The notes under the pieces: model-generated
Database searches by the model: none
What the model was told of the DNA's origin: nothing
The model's input: the letters and a program-made list of their open reading frames with translations, nothing else
Position numbers and translations under genes: made by a program
Shown here: positions 8,275 to 16,338 of the stretch, in pieces
Layout of the letters: each line of letters opens with the position of its first letter
Numbering within the stretch: position 1 is the stretch's first letter
NCBI RefSeq assembly: GCF_028596025.1
Contig: NZ_CP117167.1
Location: 2,046,001-2,110,000, forward strand
Direction: 5' to 3'
Source of the DNA: Mucilaginibacter jinjuensis
GTDB lineage: Bacteria > Bacteroidota > Bacteroidia > Sphingobacteriales > Sphingobacteriaceae
DNA: 64,000 bases

Positions 8275-8798
8275 TTACATTGCATTTATAGATACAGTAC
8301 CTGCGTATTTTTTATAATCCAGGTTTTTATCAGCAGAGTTATCGTCGTATCTAAAACGGAACAATACCTGGAAGGCATAACTACCAGGGGCGGCTTTAAC
8401 TGTGTTTTTAAACTTTTTGAAGTTATTTAATACCTCATCAGCAAATTCGCTGTTGAAGCTCTTATCTTCTTTAACCTTAGCATTTACTACTTCCTGCTTG
8501 TCATTTACTTCGAAACTGATAATTACCGTGCCGGTTAAATGTTGTCGCCTTGGATTCATCGGGTACCTGCAGTTCATCGCCAAAAATTTAGACAGGGCGA
8601 AAAATCATTTTTCACAACAACACTGTCCGTATTTTGACTCGATAACCGATCTGTACTGTAGGCGTATAAATCGATTATATGAAGTTTTTGTTTAATTGTT
8701 TTGCTACAGCTCACTGGTGAGCCCTGTAGCTGTTTCCCGATAAAAGTGCTGCAAAGCAGTATCCCAATACAGGCAAAATAAGTAGATGAAGTACGCAT
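8275..8798 (-). pseudogene. TonB C-terminal-like secreted protein, disrupted by a one-base frameshift
   Basis: Two abutting frames make up one gene. The upstream frame (8798 down to 8574) encodes a signal peptide (MRTSSTYFACIGILLCSTFIG) and a linker. The downstream frame (to 8275) encodes a TonB/energy-transducer-like C-terminal fold: KFLAMNCRYPMNPRRQ, then TGTVIISFEVNDKQEVVNAKV. The frames meet at a run of five A on the + strand (8600-8604). A sixth base in that run would join them as NDFFALSKFLAMNCRYP. The total length, 524 bases, is one short of 175 codons. This could be a true inactivation, a slippage-prone on/off tract, a programmed -1 shift or a sequencing error. Neither half is likely to be functional alone. 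Confidence 0.65.
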
Positions 8799-8871
8799 AA
8801 TGATAAATTAGGTTTTAAGCTGCCAATATATCAATATCTGATATTCTACCTATTGCTTCGCTGTCGCAAGT

Positions 8872-8937
8872 TTAGCGCAACGTAACTTGTGACAGGTCTG
8901 TTGTAAGCTTTCAGCTTACGTAAGGTAAAAGCTTACC
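8872..8937. repeat. Double-hairpin repeat, copy 1
   Basis: The element begins TGTCGCAAGTTTAGCGC and contains two inverted repeats. The first pairs GTCGCAAGTT with AACTTGTGAC, and the second pairs GTAAGCT with AGCTTAC. A near-identical copy lies at 30659-30735, more than 21 kb away. The conservation in two unrelated gaps shows a dispersed repeat rather than a local terminator. Confidence 0.8.
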
Positions 8938-8970
8938 AGCAGTGTTGCCGGTGCTTTCAATAACAAATTT

Positions 8971-9104
8971 GTCATTTCCTTGAAGGGTAGGGAATAGCGT
9001 GGCGAGGGGGAGAAATCTTATACGACTAGCAAGTTTACGCATGTCGCAGAAGATTTCTCCTCACCCCAAACGCACAATTTCCCCGCTGGTTCGTCGAAAT
9101 GACA
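8971..9104. repeat. GTCATTTC-type long hairpin repeat
   Basis: Starts GTCATTTCCTTGAAGG and ends TTCGTCGAAATGAC, with the inner arms GGAGAAATCTTA and AGAAGATTTCTCC. The same plan recurs at 37595-37747 and 43570-43686. It carries no gene and looks like a small non-autonomous mobile hairpin. Confidence 0.75.
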
Positions 9105-9127
9105 ACCTTTCATTTAATATAGCTTCA

Positions 9128-9499
9128 TTATTTCTTCCCACGCTCCGAAAGCAGTATCAACTCTGCCAGATCCGTGATATTCAGCTTCTTTTCCTTAGCG
9201 AGGTAGGAGATAAGCTCCTTTACCGAATCATTAAAGAAAGTCTTCAATAGCTTATCAAAAGCCAGCTTCTTGTATTCATCCTCATTTATCGTTGGATAAT
9301 ACACGTGCGACGTGCCGTAGGCCTTGTGGGCCACAAATCCCTTAGTCTCCATTACCCTAACCACGGTTGAAACCGTTGTATAGGCCGGTTTGGGTTCCGG
9401 CATCTTAGCCAAGATGTCTTTAACAATACCTTCTTTTAGTTGCCATAAGATTTGCATTACCTGCTCTTCGGCTCTGGTTAATTCCTTCATTTGGCCCAA
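9128..9499 (-). CDS. BlaI/MecI/CopY family transcriptional repressor
   Basis: This is a 123-residue winged-helix repressor. The DNA-binding domain covers about residues 5-75 (LTRAEEQVMQILWQLKEG, then KPAYTTVSTVVRVMETKGFVAHK). A C-terminal dimerisation helix follows, ending in SERGKK. In the classic system a membrane M56 metalloprotease (BlaR1) cleaves the repressor after sensing a beta-lactam. No such gene is in this window. The only same-strand downstream neighbour is a broken TonB-like gene, and many Bacteroidota BlaR1 proteins carry TonB domains, so an antirepressor may have been lost here (inference). The upstream region holds five copies of a palindrome that is the obvious candidate for its own operator. 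Confidence 0.9.
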   Translation of the reverse strand: MGQMKELTRAEEQVMQILWQLKEGIVKDILAKMPEPKPAYTTVSTVVRVMETKGFVAHKAYGTSHVYYPTINEDEYKKLAFDKLLKTFFNDSVKELISYLAKEKKLNITDLAELILLSERGKK

Positions 9500-9506
9500 A
9501 AATAGT

Positions 9507-9617
9507 AACTATTATTATAGTTTAATCAAACTATAATAATAGTTTCGTTACTATTTTTATAGTTTCAAATAGTGATTTTCCTACTATTGTTATAGTTTAA
9601 GAACTATTGATATAGTT
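9507..9617. promoter_or_regulatory. Five-copy palindromic operator array between blaI-like and dprA
   Basis: Five 16-base sites share ACTAT-N4-ATAGTT: 9507-9522, 9529-9544, 9549-9564, 9582-9597 and 9602-9617. The first two are complete palindromes of the AACTAT-N4-ATAGTT form. Centre-to-centre distances are 22, 20, 33 and 20 bases, mostly near two helical turns, so dimers could bind one face of the DNA. The array starts 8 bases from the start codon of the BlaI-type repressor and lies 83 bases or more before dprA. Autoregulation of the repressor is the simplest reading, with possible control of dprA. Binding is inferred. Confidence 0.7.
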
Positions 9618-9699
9618 TCAATGCTGTTTTATGTTTGTAAATCAATGTTTTAGCAAAATAATTGACTTTTAAACACCGATTACTTACATTGGATTTACT

Positions 9700-10797
9700 A
9701 TGTCCCTTATCCACCAACTCGCTTTAACCTTTATTAAAAACATTGGTCCCGTACTGGCAAAATCAATGGTTGCCTACGCTGGCAATGCAGAAAATGTCTT
9801 CCTAATAGACCCATCGAAGCTCCAAAAAGTACCTGGAATAGCAGCTAAAACGATTCAGCAATTAGACTTTGAATCGGCCCTGGAGCGCGCCCATGAAGAA
9901 GCTGCCTTTATAGCCAAAAACAACATCGATGTGATCTTCTATACCGACCCACGCTATCCAAAGCGCCTGAGGGCCTGTAATGATGCACCAGTGCTATTAT
10001 ATGCCCAGGGGAAGATGGACTTAAACGCCCAGCGTGTTATCAGCGTGGTAGGCACCCGTAAGGCTACAGCTTATGGCAAGGATCTCTGTAAGGAGCTTAT
10101 TGAAGAACTGGAGAGCTATGGCGCCTTAGTGGTAAGCGGGCTGGCTTACGGCATTGATGTAATGGCCCATAAAGAGAGTGTTAAGCTTAATGTGCCTACG
10201 GTTGGTGTACTTGGGCATGGGTTAGACAGGCTTTACCCGGCTGCACACCGCTCTATTGCCGATAAAATGTTGTTGAATGGCGGCTTATTAACCGAGTTTC
10301 CATCGGGAACCACACCGGATAGGGAGAATTTCCCAGCACGTAACCGCATTGTGGCAGGCATGGCCGATGCTACCATTGTTGTAGAGGCCGGAATTAAAGG
10401 CGGTGCGCTCATTACTGCCGAAATAGCTAACTCATACAATCGCGATGTATTTGCGTTCCCTGGGCGCGTTAATGACGAGTTTTCTGAAGGATGCAATTAC
10501 CTCATCAGGCACCATAAGGCGGGTTTGCTTACCAGTGCTGCAGATTTGGCCTATACGCTGGGATGGGAGAAGGATACTAAAAAGTCTAAGAAGCCTAATC
10601 AACTGATGCTGGCGATGGATTTAACAGCCGATGAGCGACTGATTATGGATGTGCTGAGGCAAAATGCTTCAATTGCGATAGATGAACTTACGCTGAAGAT
10701 AGGCATGCCGGTAAGCCTGCTTAGCATGAACCTGCTGAACCTCGAAATGCAGGGATTTATCCGCTCCCTGCCGGGGAAAGCTTACTGTATCAGCTAA
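9700..10797 (+). CDS. dprA: DNA-processing protein DprA
   Basis: DprA binds incoming single-stranded DNA in the cytosol and loads RecA during natural transformation. The 365-residue protein has an N-terminal helix-hairpin-helix/SAM-like part (about residues 1-70, KVPGIAAKTIQQL). The Rossmann-like DprA domain follows at about 75-285, with ISVVGTRKATAYGKD, VVSGLAYGIDVMAHKESV and PARNRIVAGMADATIVVEAG. A C-terminal winged-helix domain (about 305-365) completes it. It converges on the sixA-like gene with two bases between stops. The upstream operator array could influence its transcription. Confidence 0.95.
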   Translation: MSLIHQLALTFIKNIGPVLAKSMVAYAGNAENVFLIDPSKLQKVPGIAAKTIQQLDFESALERAHEEAAFIAKNNIDVIFYTDPRYPKRLRACNDAPVLLYAQGKMDLNAQRVISVVGTRKATAYGKDLCKELIEELESYGALVVSGLAYGIDVMAHKESVKLNVPTVGVLGHGLDRLYPAAHRSIADKMLLNGGLLTEFPSGTTPDRENFPARNRIVAGMADATIVVEAGIKGGALITAEIANSYNRDVFAFPGRVNDEFSEGCNYLIRHHKAGLLTSAADLAYTLGWEKDTKKSKKPNQLMLAMDLTADERLIMDVLRQNASIAIDELTLKIGMPVSLLSMNLLNLEMQGFIRSLPGKAYCIS

Positions 10798-10799
10798 AA

Positions 10800-11273
10800 T
10801 CAATCGGGCTCGCTTACCCAGCTTATATCGCCTGTGCCAGACGAGGCTTCTTTCCAGCTATCGATCTCGAAATTGATCAACACAGCACCGCAGGTAGGCA
10901 TGTTACAGTATTTGCCGGTGAGGTAGGTAGTGATGCTGCTAAAGCCAGGATTGTGACCTGCAAGAGCTATAAAATCGAACTCATCGGGTAGGGCGTTGAT
11001 GATCTTGAGCAGCGTGGGGTCATAGGCCTCATAGATGGCTTCGTTATAAGTTGCTTCGGGTAGACCGAGGTATGCGGTAACGATGCCTGCCGTGGTTTTT
11101 GCCCTCAAAGCCGGGCTGCTAGATACATGTTGAGGGATCAGGTCAGCTGCTTTTAAGCGTTTAGCGAGTTCCAGCGCGTCTTTTTCGCCCGAATGCTTTA
11201 ACGGCCTCGCAAAGTCGCCTGTATCGGTTTCGTGGGATGCTTTGGCATGCCTGATGAGCAATAGTTTTTTCAT
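10800..11273 (-). CDS. SixA-type phosphohistidine phosphatase
   Basis: This histidine phosphatase of 157 residues has the RHG-like catalytic motif LLIRHAKAS (His9) and a second conserved histidine in ALAGHNPGF. Its small size and the AKASHE/RPL pattern match SixA, which dephosphorylates phosphohistidine in Hpt domains or in the nitrogen PTS of Escherichia coli. An Hpt-domain protein is encoded at 18705-19073, but nothing directly links the two. It is the last gene of a leftward run after the beta-barrel gene (9-base gap). Confidence 0.85.
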   Translation of the reverse strand: MKKLLLIRHAKASHETDTGDFARPLKHSGEKDALELAKRLKAADLIPQHVSSSPALRAKTTAGIVTAYLGLPEATYNEAIYEAYDPTLLKIINALPDEFDFIALAGHNPGFSSITTYLTGKYCNMPTCGAVLINFEIDSWKEASSGTGDISWVSEPD

Positions 11274-11282
11274 AGCAGGTAA

Positions 11283-11915
11283 CTATTTAAAGATATAACC
11301 TAAACTTACAGTTAATAAGCGATTATGAATATACGAGGTGCCGGTATCTTTTTGCGGCTGGGTCGAAATATCATTTAAGCCCAATTCGTACCGGATATCA
11401 AACAATAAATGGTTGTTTAGCTCCAGTCCGGTGGTAAAATTAAGGCCGTAATCTTCTCTTTTTACGTCGGCACCGTTACCAAATTCCAGTTTTTCTGATG
11501 ATACGCTGTTGGGCGTTTCAAACTTGTACTTGCCGCTTAATGCCCGTGCAGCATAGCCACCCGCACCAAAGTAATACATCCCCAAACCCGGAAAGTTGAA
11601 CTTTTTAGCAATGTTTAAAGGCACATCGAGGTAGGTGATCTTTGGGGTGGTGGTAATGCCATCTTCCACAATTTCGGCCCCTTTGTTGCTTATGCCCAGT
11701 CCCGATTGCAGCGCCCATTGGCCGGGCAGGTTGTAATTAACAAAACCGCCAACATTTAAAGTAATTGTTGAGTTGGTAGCTATAATGTCATTATTTTTAA
11801 CACTTTGATTGGCTATACCGCCGCCAAATTTTAGCCCCCAGTTAATCTTTTGGCCAAAGGCACTGATGCTTAGCGTGGCAAATACTATCGTTAACAGGTA
11901 TTTAATTCGTATCAT
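11283..11915 (-). CDS. Outer-membrane beta-barrel protein, PorT-like
   Basis: A signal peptide (MIRIKYLLTIVFATLSISAFG) is followed by about 190 residues of alternating hydrophobic strands: INWGLKFGGGIANQS, WALQSGLGISNKG and LLTVSLGYIFK with a terminal aromatic/basic end. This fits an 8-strand barrel of the PorT/OmpW-like family common in Bacteroidota. The function is unknown. I use the ATG at 11915, one base beyond the upstream gene's stop, rather than the longer frame to 11951, which would put 12 residues inside that gene ahead of the signal peptide. Confidence 0.8.
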   Translation of the reverse strand: MIRIKYLLTIVFATLSISAFGQKINWGLKFGGGIANQSVKNNDIIATNSTITLNVGGFVNYNLPGQWALQSGLGISNKGAEIVEDGITTTPKITYLDVPLNIAKKFNFPGLGMYYFGAGGYAARALSGKYKFETPNSVSSEKLEFGNGADVKREDYGLNFTTGLELNNHLLFDIRYELGLNDISTQPQKDTGTSYIHNRLLTVSLGYIFK

Positions 11916-11916
11916 A

Positions 11917-12897
11917 TTAATCAGCAATTGTTGATTGATTAGCAAAGTCAATAAGCGGTTGCTCGGGCATTTCGTTCATACATTTAAAATGGCCAAGCGG
12001 GCATTTCTCGAGGCCGAATTTAGAGCATGGCCTACAAGGTAAATCTATGCCGGCCACCAAAGCATCTTTAACCTGGTAAGGTTGTACACCCAGTAACTCG
12101 GGTACAGTGCCGCCCCATACAGAAGCTATTGGACGACTGAACGCTTCGGCGATGTGGGTTAAGCCGGTATCGAACCCTATAATGTTTTGGGCTTTTGATA
12201 CCAGGAAAACAGATTCATCCAAAGTGGTGATCCCGCAGGCATTATAAACTTTATCGCCCAGGGCAGCGGCAATTTCTTCTCCGTTTTGTTTTACATCCAT
12301 GCCGCCCAGTAATAAAACGGGTTGGTTAATGCCCCGGCAAATGTTGATGATCTTTTTATTCGGCATCCGTTTGGTAAAGTGGGTAGCGCCGATAACAAAG
12401 GCTACATAACCTGCCTGGTGACTTTCTGGCAACAGATCGGCCAGGCGGTAATTCTTTTTGATGTAGTAATCGATAGGCAGGCCATCGTTGCTTACACCCA
12501 GAAAGCTCACGGTCTTCAGATAGCGGTCTACCAGATGAATGGGCTCAACCAGTTTTAAATTAAACTTCAAACTAAGCCATTTGCGGATGCGCTGCTTATC
12601 GTAAGTAGACGATTTAATACCCGTACGCAGTTTAATAAGCGAGGTGCGCAGGTTATTATGCAGGTCGATAATGTAATCGTATTTTTCCTGCTTAATCTCC
12701 TTAATGGTATCGCTTAGCTTTTCCTGAAGCAGTAAAAGTTTATCCAGATGCGGGTTGGCATCGTAAATGTATTTGAAGGCGGGCTTGGTTAAAAAATGAA
12801 TTTCGGCATCGGGCAGTTGCTGTTTGAGGCAACGTACCACCGGTGTGGTATAAATAATGTCGCCCATCGAGCTAAACCGGATCACCAGTATCTTCAT
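11917..12897 (-). CDS. Glycosyltransferase family 9 (heptosyltransferase-like)
   Basis: This 326-residue protein begins MKILVIRFSSMGDIIYTTPVVR, the signature N-terminus of GT9 enzymes. It carries the C-terminal donor-binding region (IIGFDTGLTHIAEAF and SVWGGTVPELLG). A cysteine-rich end (LPCRPCSKFGLEKCPLGHFKCM) is typical of heptosyltransferases. GT9 enzymes transfer ADP-activated heptose to lipid A-core in the cytosol. The two genes upstream make the heptose-1-phosphate kinase and nucleotidyltransferase activities, which supports a heptose donor. Confidence 0.9.
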   Translation of the reverse strand: MKILVIRFSSMGDIIYTTPVVRCLKQQLPDAEIHFLTKPAFKYIYDANPHLDKLLLLQEKLSDTIKEIKQEKYDYIIDLHNNLRTSLIKLRTGIKSSTYDKQRIRKWLSLKFNLKLVEPIHLVDRYLKTVSFLGVSNDGLPIDYYIKKNYRLADLLPESHQAGYVAFVIGATHFTKRMPNKKIINICRGINQPVLLLGGMDVKQNGEEIAAALGDKVYNACGITTLDESVFLVSKAQNIIGFDTGLTHIAEAFSRPIASVWGGTVPELLGVQPYQVKDALVAGIDLPCRPCSKFGLEKCPLGHFKCMNEMPEQPLIDFANQSTIAD

Positions 12898-12910
12898 ATT
12901 TTATATTCGC

Positions 12911-13411
12911 TCAGGAACTGTGGCTCCTGATTTTGTTGATAATAGAGGTAGACGAGTACCCCTCCACAAAATTAATAGTTTTTACCTCACCACCATTAGC
13001 CATCACCTCGTTTGCGCCCACAATATTTTCGATGGTGTAATCGCCTCCTTTAACCAGCACATCGGGCATTACCGCGTTGATGAGGTTGGCGGGGGTGTCT
13101 TCTTCAAAAACAACGATGGCATCTATATAAAAGAAAGCGCTTAACAATAGCGCCCGGCTATCCTGGTTGTTAACCGGCCTGCTTTCGCCCTTTAACCTTT
13201 TTACCGAAGCGTCTGAATTTAGGCCGATGATGAGCTTATGTCCCAGCTCTGCAGCCTGTGCCAAATAGGTGATATGGCCGGTATGGATGAGATCGAAAAC
13301 GCCATTGGTAAACACTAGTTTTTGCCCTTCGGCTTTCCATTGCGCTACTTTTTGCAGCAGCTCTGGTAGGCTGTTTATCTTATTGACTAATGTGCTTTCG
13401 ATATGCTGCAT
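12911..13411 (-). CDS. rfaE2: D-glycero-beta-D-manno-heptose 1-phosphate adenylyltransferase
   Basis: This 166-residue cytidylyltransferase-like protein has the nucleotide-binding FTNGVFDLIHTGHITYL motif (HxGH type, His43 and His46) and SSTSIINKI near the C-terminus. It corresponds to the C-terminal domain of the bifunctional HldE of enterobacteria, here encoded as a separate gene. It forms ADP-heptose for lipopolysaccharide core. It is 43 bases downstream of the kinase gene rfaE1. Confidence 0.92.
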   Translation of the reverse strand: MQHIESTLVNKINSLPELLQKVAQWKAEGQKLVFTNGVFDLIHTGHITYLAQAAELGHKLIIGLNSDASVKRLKGESRPVNNQDSRALLLSAFFYIDAIVVFEEDTPANLINAVMPDVLVKGGDYTIENIVGANEVMANGGEVKTINFVEGYSSTSIINKIRSHSS

Positions 13412-13454
13412 GTTAAACTGATTGTTTAATATGTTGATATTATAAATCTGATTA

Positions 13455-14441
13455 TTAAATTGTTGAATTTTGAATGTCTGTGATAATACTATCTACCGAA
13501 GCCGTTGCATTACCCACATGGCGGATCACAATTGCGGCGGCATGGTTAGCCAGTTCGCAGGCTTCTTCCACTTCGAGACCCTGGGCTATAAAGTACGCTA
13601 TAGTTGCCAGTACGGTATCACCTGCACCGGTTACATCGAACACTTCGGTAGCTTTTACAGGGAGTAGTTTATAGGCAAGTTCATCTAAAATAACCATCCC
13701 TTCTTCGGACAGGGTTACGATAAGGTACTCAACCCCGGTTTCGGCAAAGATAGCTTTACCTGCTTTTTGCAGATCGGCAAGGTTATGGATCTTTTCAGAT
13801 TTTGCCGCCTCGGCCAGTTCTTTACGGTTGGGTTTGATAATGAATGCACCTTTATATTTAGAATAATCCAATCCTTTGGGATCAACAATTACTTTTTTAC
13901 CCTGCTCGTTCGCTGCCTTAATTAGGCGTTGGGTTAAGGCTGGCGCGAAGAAACCTTTATTATAGTCTGAAAAAAGTACAATGTCGGCTTCGCTGATCTG
14001 TGCTTGCAAAACGCCGAAAGCTTGTTCTTCCAGGTCAGGATTGATAGGATTAGTCACCTCTCGGTCGATGCGCACCAGTTGGTGGTTGCCTGCAAGTACA
14101 CGTGTTTTAAGTGTGGTTGGGCGGGTATCATCTTTGAAGATAGCTCCTGTATCAACACCTTGCTTTTCTAAGATGATCAGTAATTCTTCGCCTGCTACAT
14201 CATTACCTATTACGCCGCTCAAGGTAACTTTGGCACCGAGAGCCAATAAGTTTTGGGCTACGTTGGCAGCACCGCCAAGTGTGGTAGTTTCGCGTTTTAC
14301 ATTAACCACAGGCACGGGCGCCTCGGGCGAAAGGCGTGTGGCCTCGCCCCAGATATACTGATCAATCATCAGGTCGCCTATAACCAGCACTTTGGGTTGC
14401 TGTTGGGTTTGCTTAATGTGGTTAACTTTCTCTAAAAGCAT
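13455..14441 (-). CDS. rfaE1: D-glycero-beta-D-manno-heptose-7-phosphate kinase
   Basis: This ribokinase/PfkB-family kinase of 328 residues corresponds to the N-terminal domain of HldE. Seen motifs are LVIGDLMIDQYIWGEATRLS, TLGGAANVAQNL in the substrate-binding part, and DVTGAGDTVLATIAY with the catalytic aspartate near residue 273. It phosphorylates heptose 7-phosphate to the 1,7-bisphosphate. With rfaE2 and the GT9 gene it forms a compact ADP-heptose module. The isomerase, phosphatase and epimerase of the pathway are not in this window. Confidence 0.93.
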   Translation of the reverse strand: MLLEKVNHIKQTQQQPKVLVIGDLMIDQYIWGEATRLSPEAPVPVVNVKRETTTLGGAANVAQNLLALGAKVTLSGVIGNDVAGEELLIILEKQGVDTGAIFKDDTRPTTLKTRVLAGNHQLVRIDREVTNPINPDLEEQAFGVLQAQISEADIVLFSDYNKGFFAPALTQRLIKAANEQGKKVIVDPKGLDYSKYKGAFIIKPNRKELAEAAKSEKIHNLADLQKAGKAIFAETGVEYLIVTLSEEGMVILDELAYKLLPVKATEVFDVTGAGDTVLATIAYFIAQGLEVEEACELANHAAAIVIRHVGNATASVDSIITDIQNSTI

Positions 14442-14478
14442 TTAATGTGTTTGGGGTAAATAATGTTAACGCTAATAA

Positions 14479-16149
14479 CTAAGCTTTCGGCTTTTTATTA
14501 TTAAATACTTCGGTGATCTGGGCTAAGTCCATCGCATTGAGGCAATGTTCTTTTGTTAGTCCGCCTTTACGGCCAACCAGTACACCGTATTTCATATCAT
14601 GAAAACCTTCGTTACGGTGGGCATCCGGGTTGATGGAAAGCATTACACCTTTATTAAGTGCATAACTTTGCCAGCGCCAATCAAGATCAAGTCGCAGCGG
14701 ATTTGAGTTAATCTCGATCACTACATTATTGGCTGCACAGGCATCGATCACTTTTTTATAATCAATATCGTATCCCTTGCGGGTAAGCAACAGCCTGCCG
14801 GTTGGGTGGCCCAGTATGGTAGTATACGGGTTTTCGATGGCTTTGATTAAACGCTCGGTAGCCTTTGCCTCATCCATTTTTAGGTTAGAGTGCACAGAAG
14901 CCACAATGAAATCAAAGGTTTTCAGGATCTCATCCGGGTAATCCAGCGAGCCATCATATAAGATGTCAGCCTCTATACCTTTAAATATATGGAAGTTCTC
15001 CAGCTTTTTGTTGAGCTGATCTATCTCCTTATGTTGTTCCAGAACGCGCTCAATGCTGAGGCCTTTGGCGTAAAAGGCACTCTTGCTGTGGTCACTGATA
15101 CCCAGGTATTGCAGTTTTAGCTGGTCGCGGCAGTACAGGGCCATTTCTTCCAGTGTATTTACACCATCGCTCCAGGTACTGTGGTTGTGGAGCGAACCTT
15201 TCAGATCGCCCAAGGTAATCAGCTTAACTTCGGTGGTGATATTTAATATATCAGCGCCTTCGCGCTGCTCGGGATGGATCCAGGGCAGGCCGGCTTTCTC
15301 ATAAATGATCTCTTCGCTTGTAGGTTGATCTATGTCATCCGTAATCCGGGCGAAAACTGCTTCCACATGTTCTTCTGTACCGGTTTGGATAAATAACTCT
15401 CTGAAATATTTGTTTTTCGGCACGCAGATTAGCTCAACCAGCAGGCCGTTTTCCAGTTCACCGTTCAGGCGACAATCGTCAACTTTTAAATTTTGCAGTA
15501 AACCTGCACCTTTTAAAGCATCGATACCAATTTCCGCATCGCGGGTACCGATAACAATGGATAATTCATTAATTATATCATTGCGGCGGCGGTATTGTCC
15601 CGAAAACTCAATCAGCGCACCTGGCATAAAGGCTTTGATCTGGTTCATCAGCTCCTCGGCCTCTGGCTCAACCTGCGCATACAGGAAACTGCCATTGCTG
15701 GCCATACGAAATTCCAACACCTTGCGGATCTCTTCCTGGGTTTTTAAACCAAAGCCTTTGGCCTCTATCAGGCGGTTCTCGTTACAGGCGTATAATAGCT
15801 CACCAATATTTTCGATTCCCAGATCGTGCCATATCACACCGATCTTTTTTGGGCCGATGCCTTTAATGCCCAGCATTTCTACAATACCTTCGGGCGTAGC
15901 AGCCAGCAGGTCGGTTAAATCAGTGATCGAACCTTTCTCCAGTAATTCGGCAATTTTAGCAGCGGTGCTTTTGCCCAGGCCATCAATCTTTTCCATTTCG
16001 GCCAGGCTTTTGCCGGCTATAGGGAAGGGTAGCTTATCAACTTTAAAAGCGGCGTTGGCAATAGACTTAATCTTAAACGGATTTTCGTCATGCAATTCCA
16101 TCAGCTGCGAAAGCAACCTTAGTGTACGTGCTATTGGTTTATTTTCCAT
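14479..16149 (-). CDS. polX: DNA polymerase X family protein with PHP exonuclease domain
   Basis: This 556-residue protein contains an N-terminal helix-hairpin-helix/polymerase-X region at about residues 1-230 (MEKIDGLGKSTAAKIAELL, MLGIKGIGPKKIGVIW). A C-terminal PHP phosphoesterase follows from about residue 320 (GSLHNHSTWSDGVNTLEEM, YLGISDHS, IEADIL, VASVH). In bacteria such PolX enzymes act in base-excision or gap repair with a metal-dependent 3'-5' exonuclease. The middle polymerase part has diverged and I cannot see the catalytic aspartate triad with confidence, so polymerase activity may be weak or absent. I use the ATG at 16149 (MENKPIAR). Confidence 0.88.
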   Translation of the reverse strand: MENKPIARTLRLLSQLMELHDENPFKIKSIANAAFKVDKLPFPIAGKSLAEMEKIDGLGKSTAAKIAELLEKGSITDLTDLLAATPEGIVEMLGIKGIGPKKIGVIWHDLGIENIGELLYACNENRLIEAKGFGLKTQEEIRKVLEFRMASNGSFLYAQVEPEAEELMNQIKAFMPGALIEFSGQYRRRNDIINELSIVIGTRDAEIGIDALKGAGLLQNLKVDDCRLNGELENGLLVELICVPKNKYFRELFIQTGTEEHVEAVFARITDDIDQPTSEEIIYEKAGLPWIHPEQREGADILNITTEVKLITLGDLKGSLHNHSTWSDGVNTLEEMALYCRDQLKLQYLGISDHSKSAFYAKGLSIERVLEQHKEIDQLNKKLENFHIFKGIEADILYDGSLDYPDEILKTFDFIVASVHSNLKMDEAKATERLIKAIENPYTTILGHPTGRLLLTRKGYDIDYKKVIDACAANNVVIEINSNPLRLDLDWRWQSYALNKGVMLSINPDAHRNEGFHDMKYGVLVGRKGGLTKEHCLNAMDLAQITEVFNNKKPKA

Positions 16150-16284
16150 ATTGGTGGCGGTAAAAATACGAAAGCCACCCAAATTGAGCGGCTATAGTTA
16201 ATAATTAATTACTGGCTGTAATTGTTTCTGTTAGCTGATAAAAGCCTCAAAAAAATAGTCAATTGTTACAGCATTGCGCTTAAA

Positions 16285-16321
16285 ACAACAAAGCCACCCT
16301 TAATAAAGGTGGCTTTGTTGT
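16285..16321. terminator. Intrinsic terminator downstream of sppA
   Basis: A 14-base inverted repeat, ACAACAAAGCCACC / GGTGGCTTTGTTGT, with a 9-base loop lies 18 bases past the sppA stop. It also separates sppA from polX. Confidence 0.75.
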
Positions 16322-16338
16322 AACAAACTATTTATGTA

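Larger units (their letters stand above)
8799..9127. other. Intergenic repeat cluster
   Basis: This 330-base gap contains two hairpin repeats, listed separately at 8872-8937 and 8971-9104. No gene is supported. A reading frame at 8999-9250 only crosses the hairpin and the antisense side of the BlaI-type gene. Confidence 0.7.

Noticed and set aside
15332..16201. 289-residue frame antisense to polX
   Set aside because: It lies wholly opposite a clear gene, is Ser-rich as expected of a shadow frame, and has no recognisable motif.
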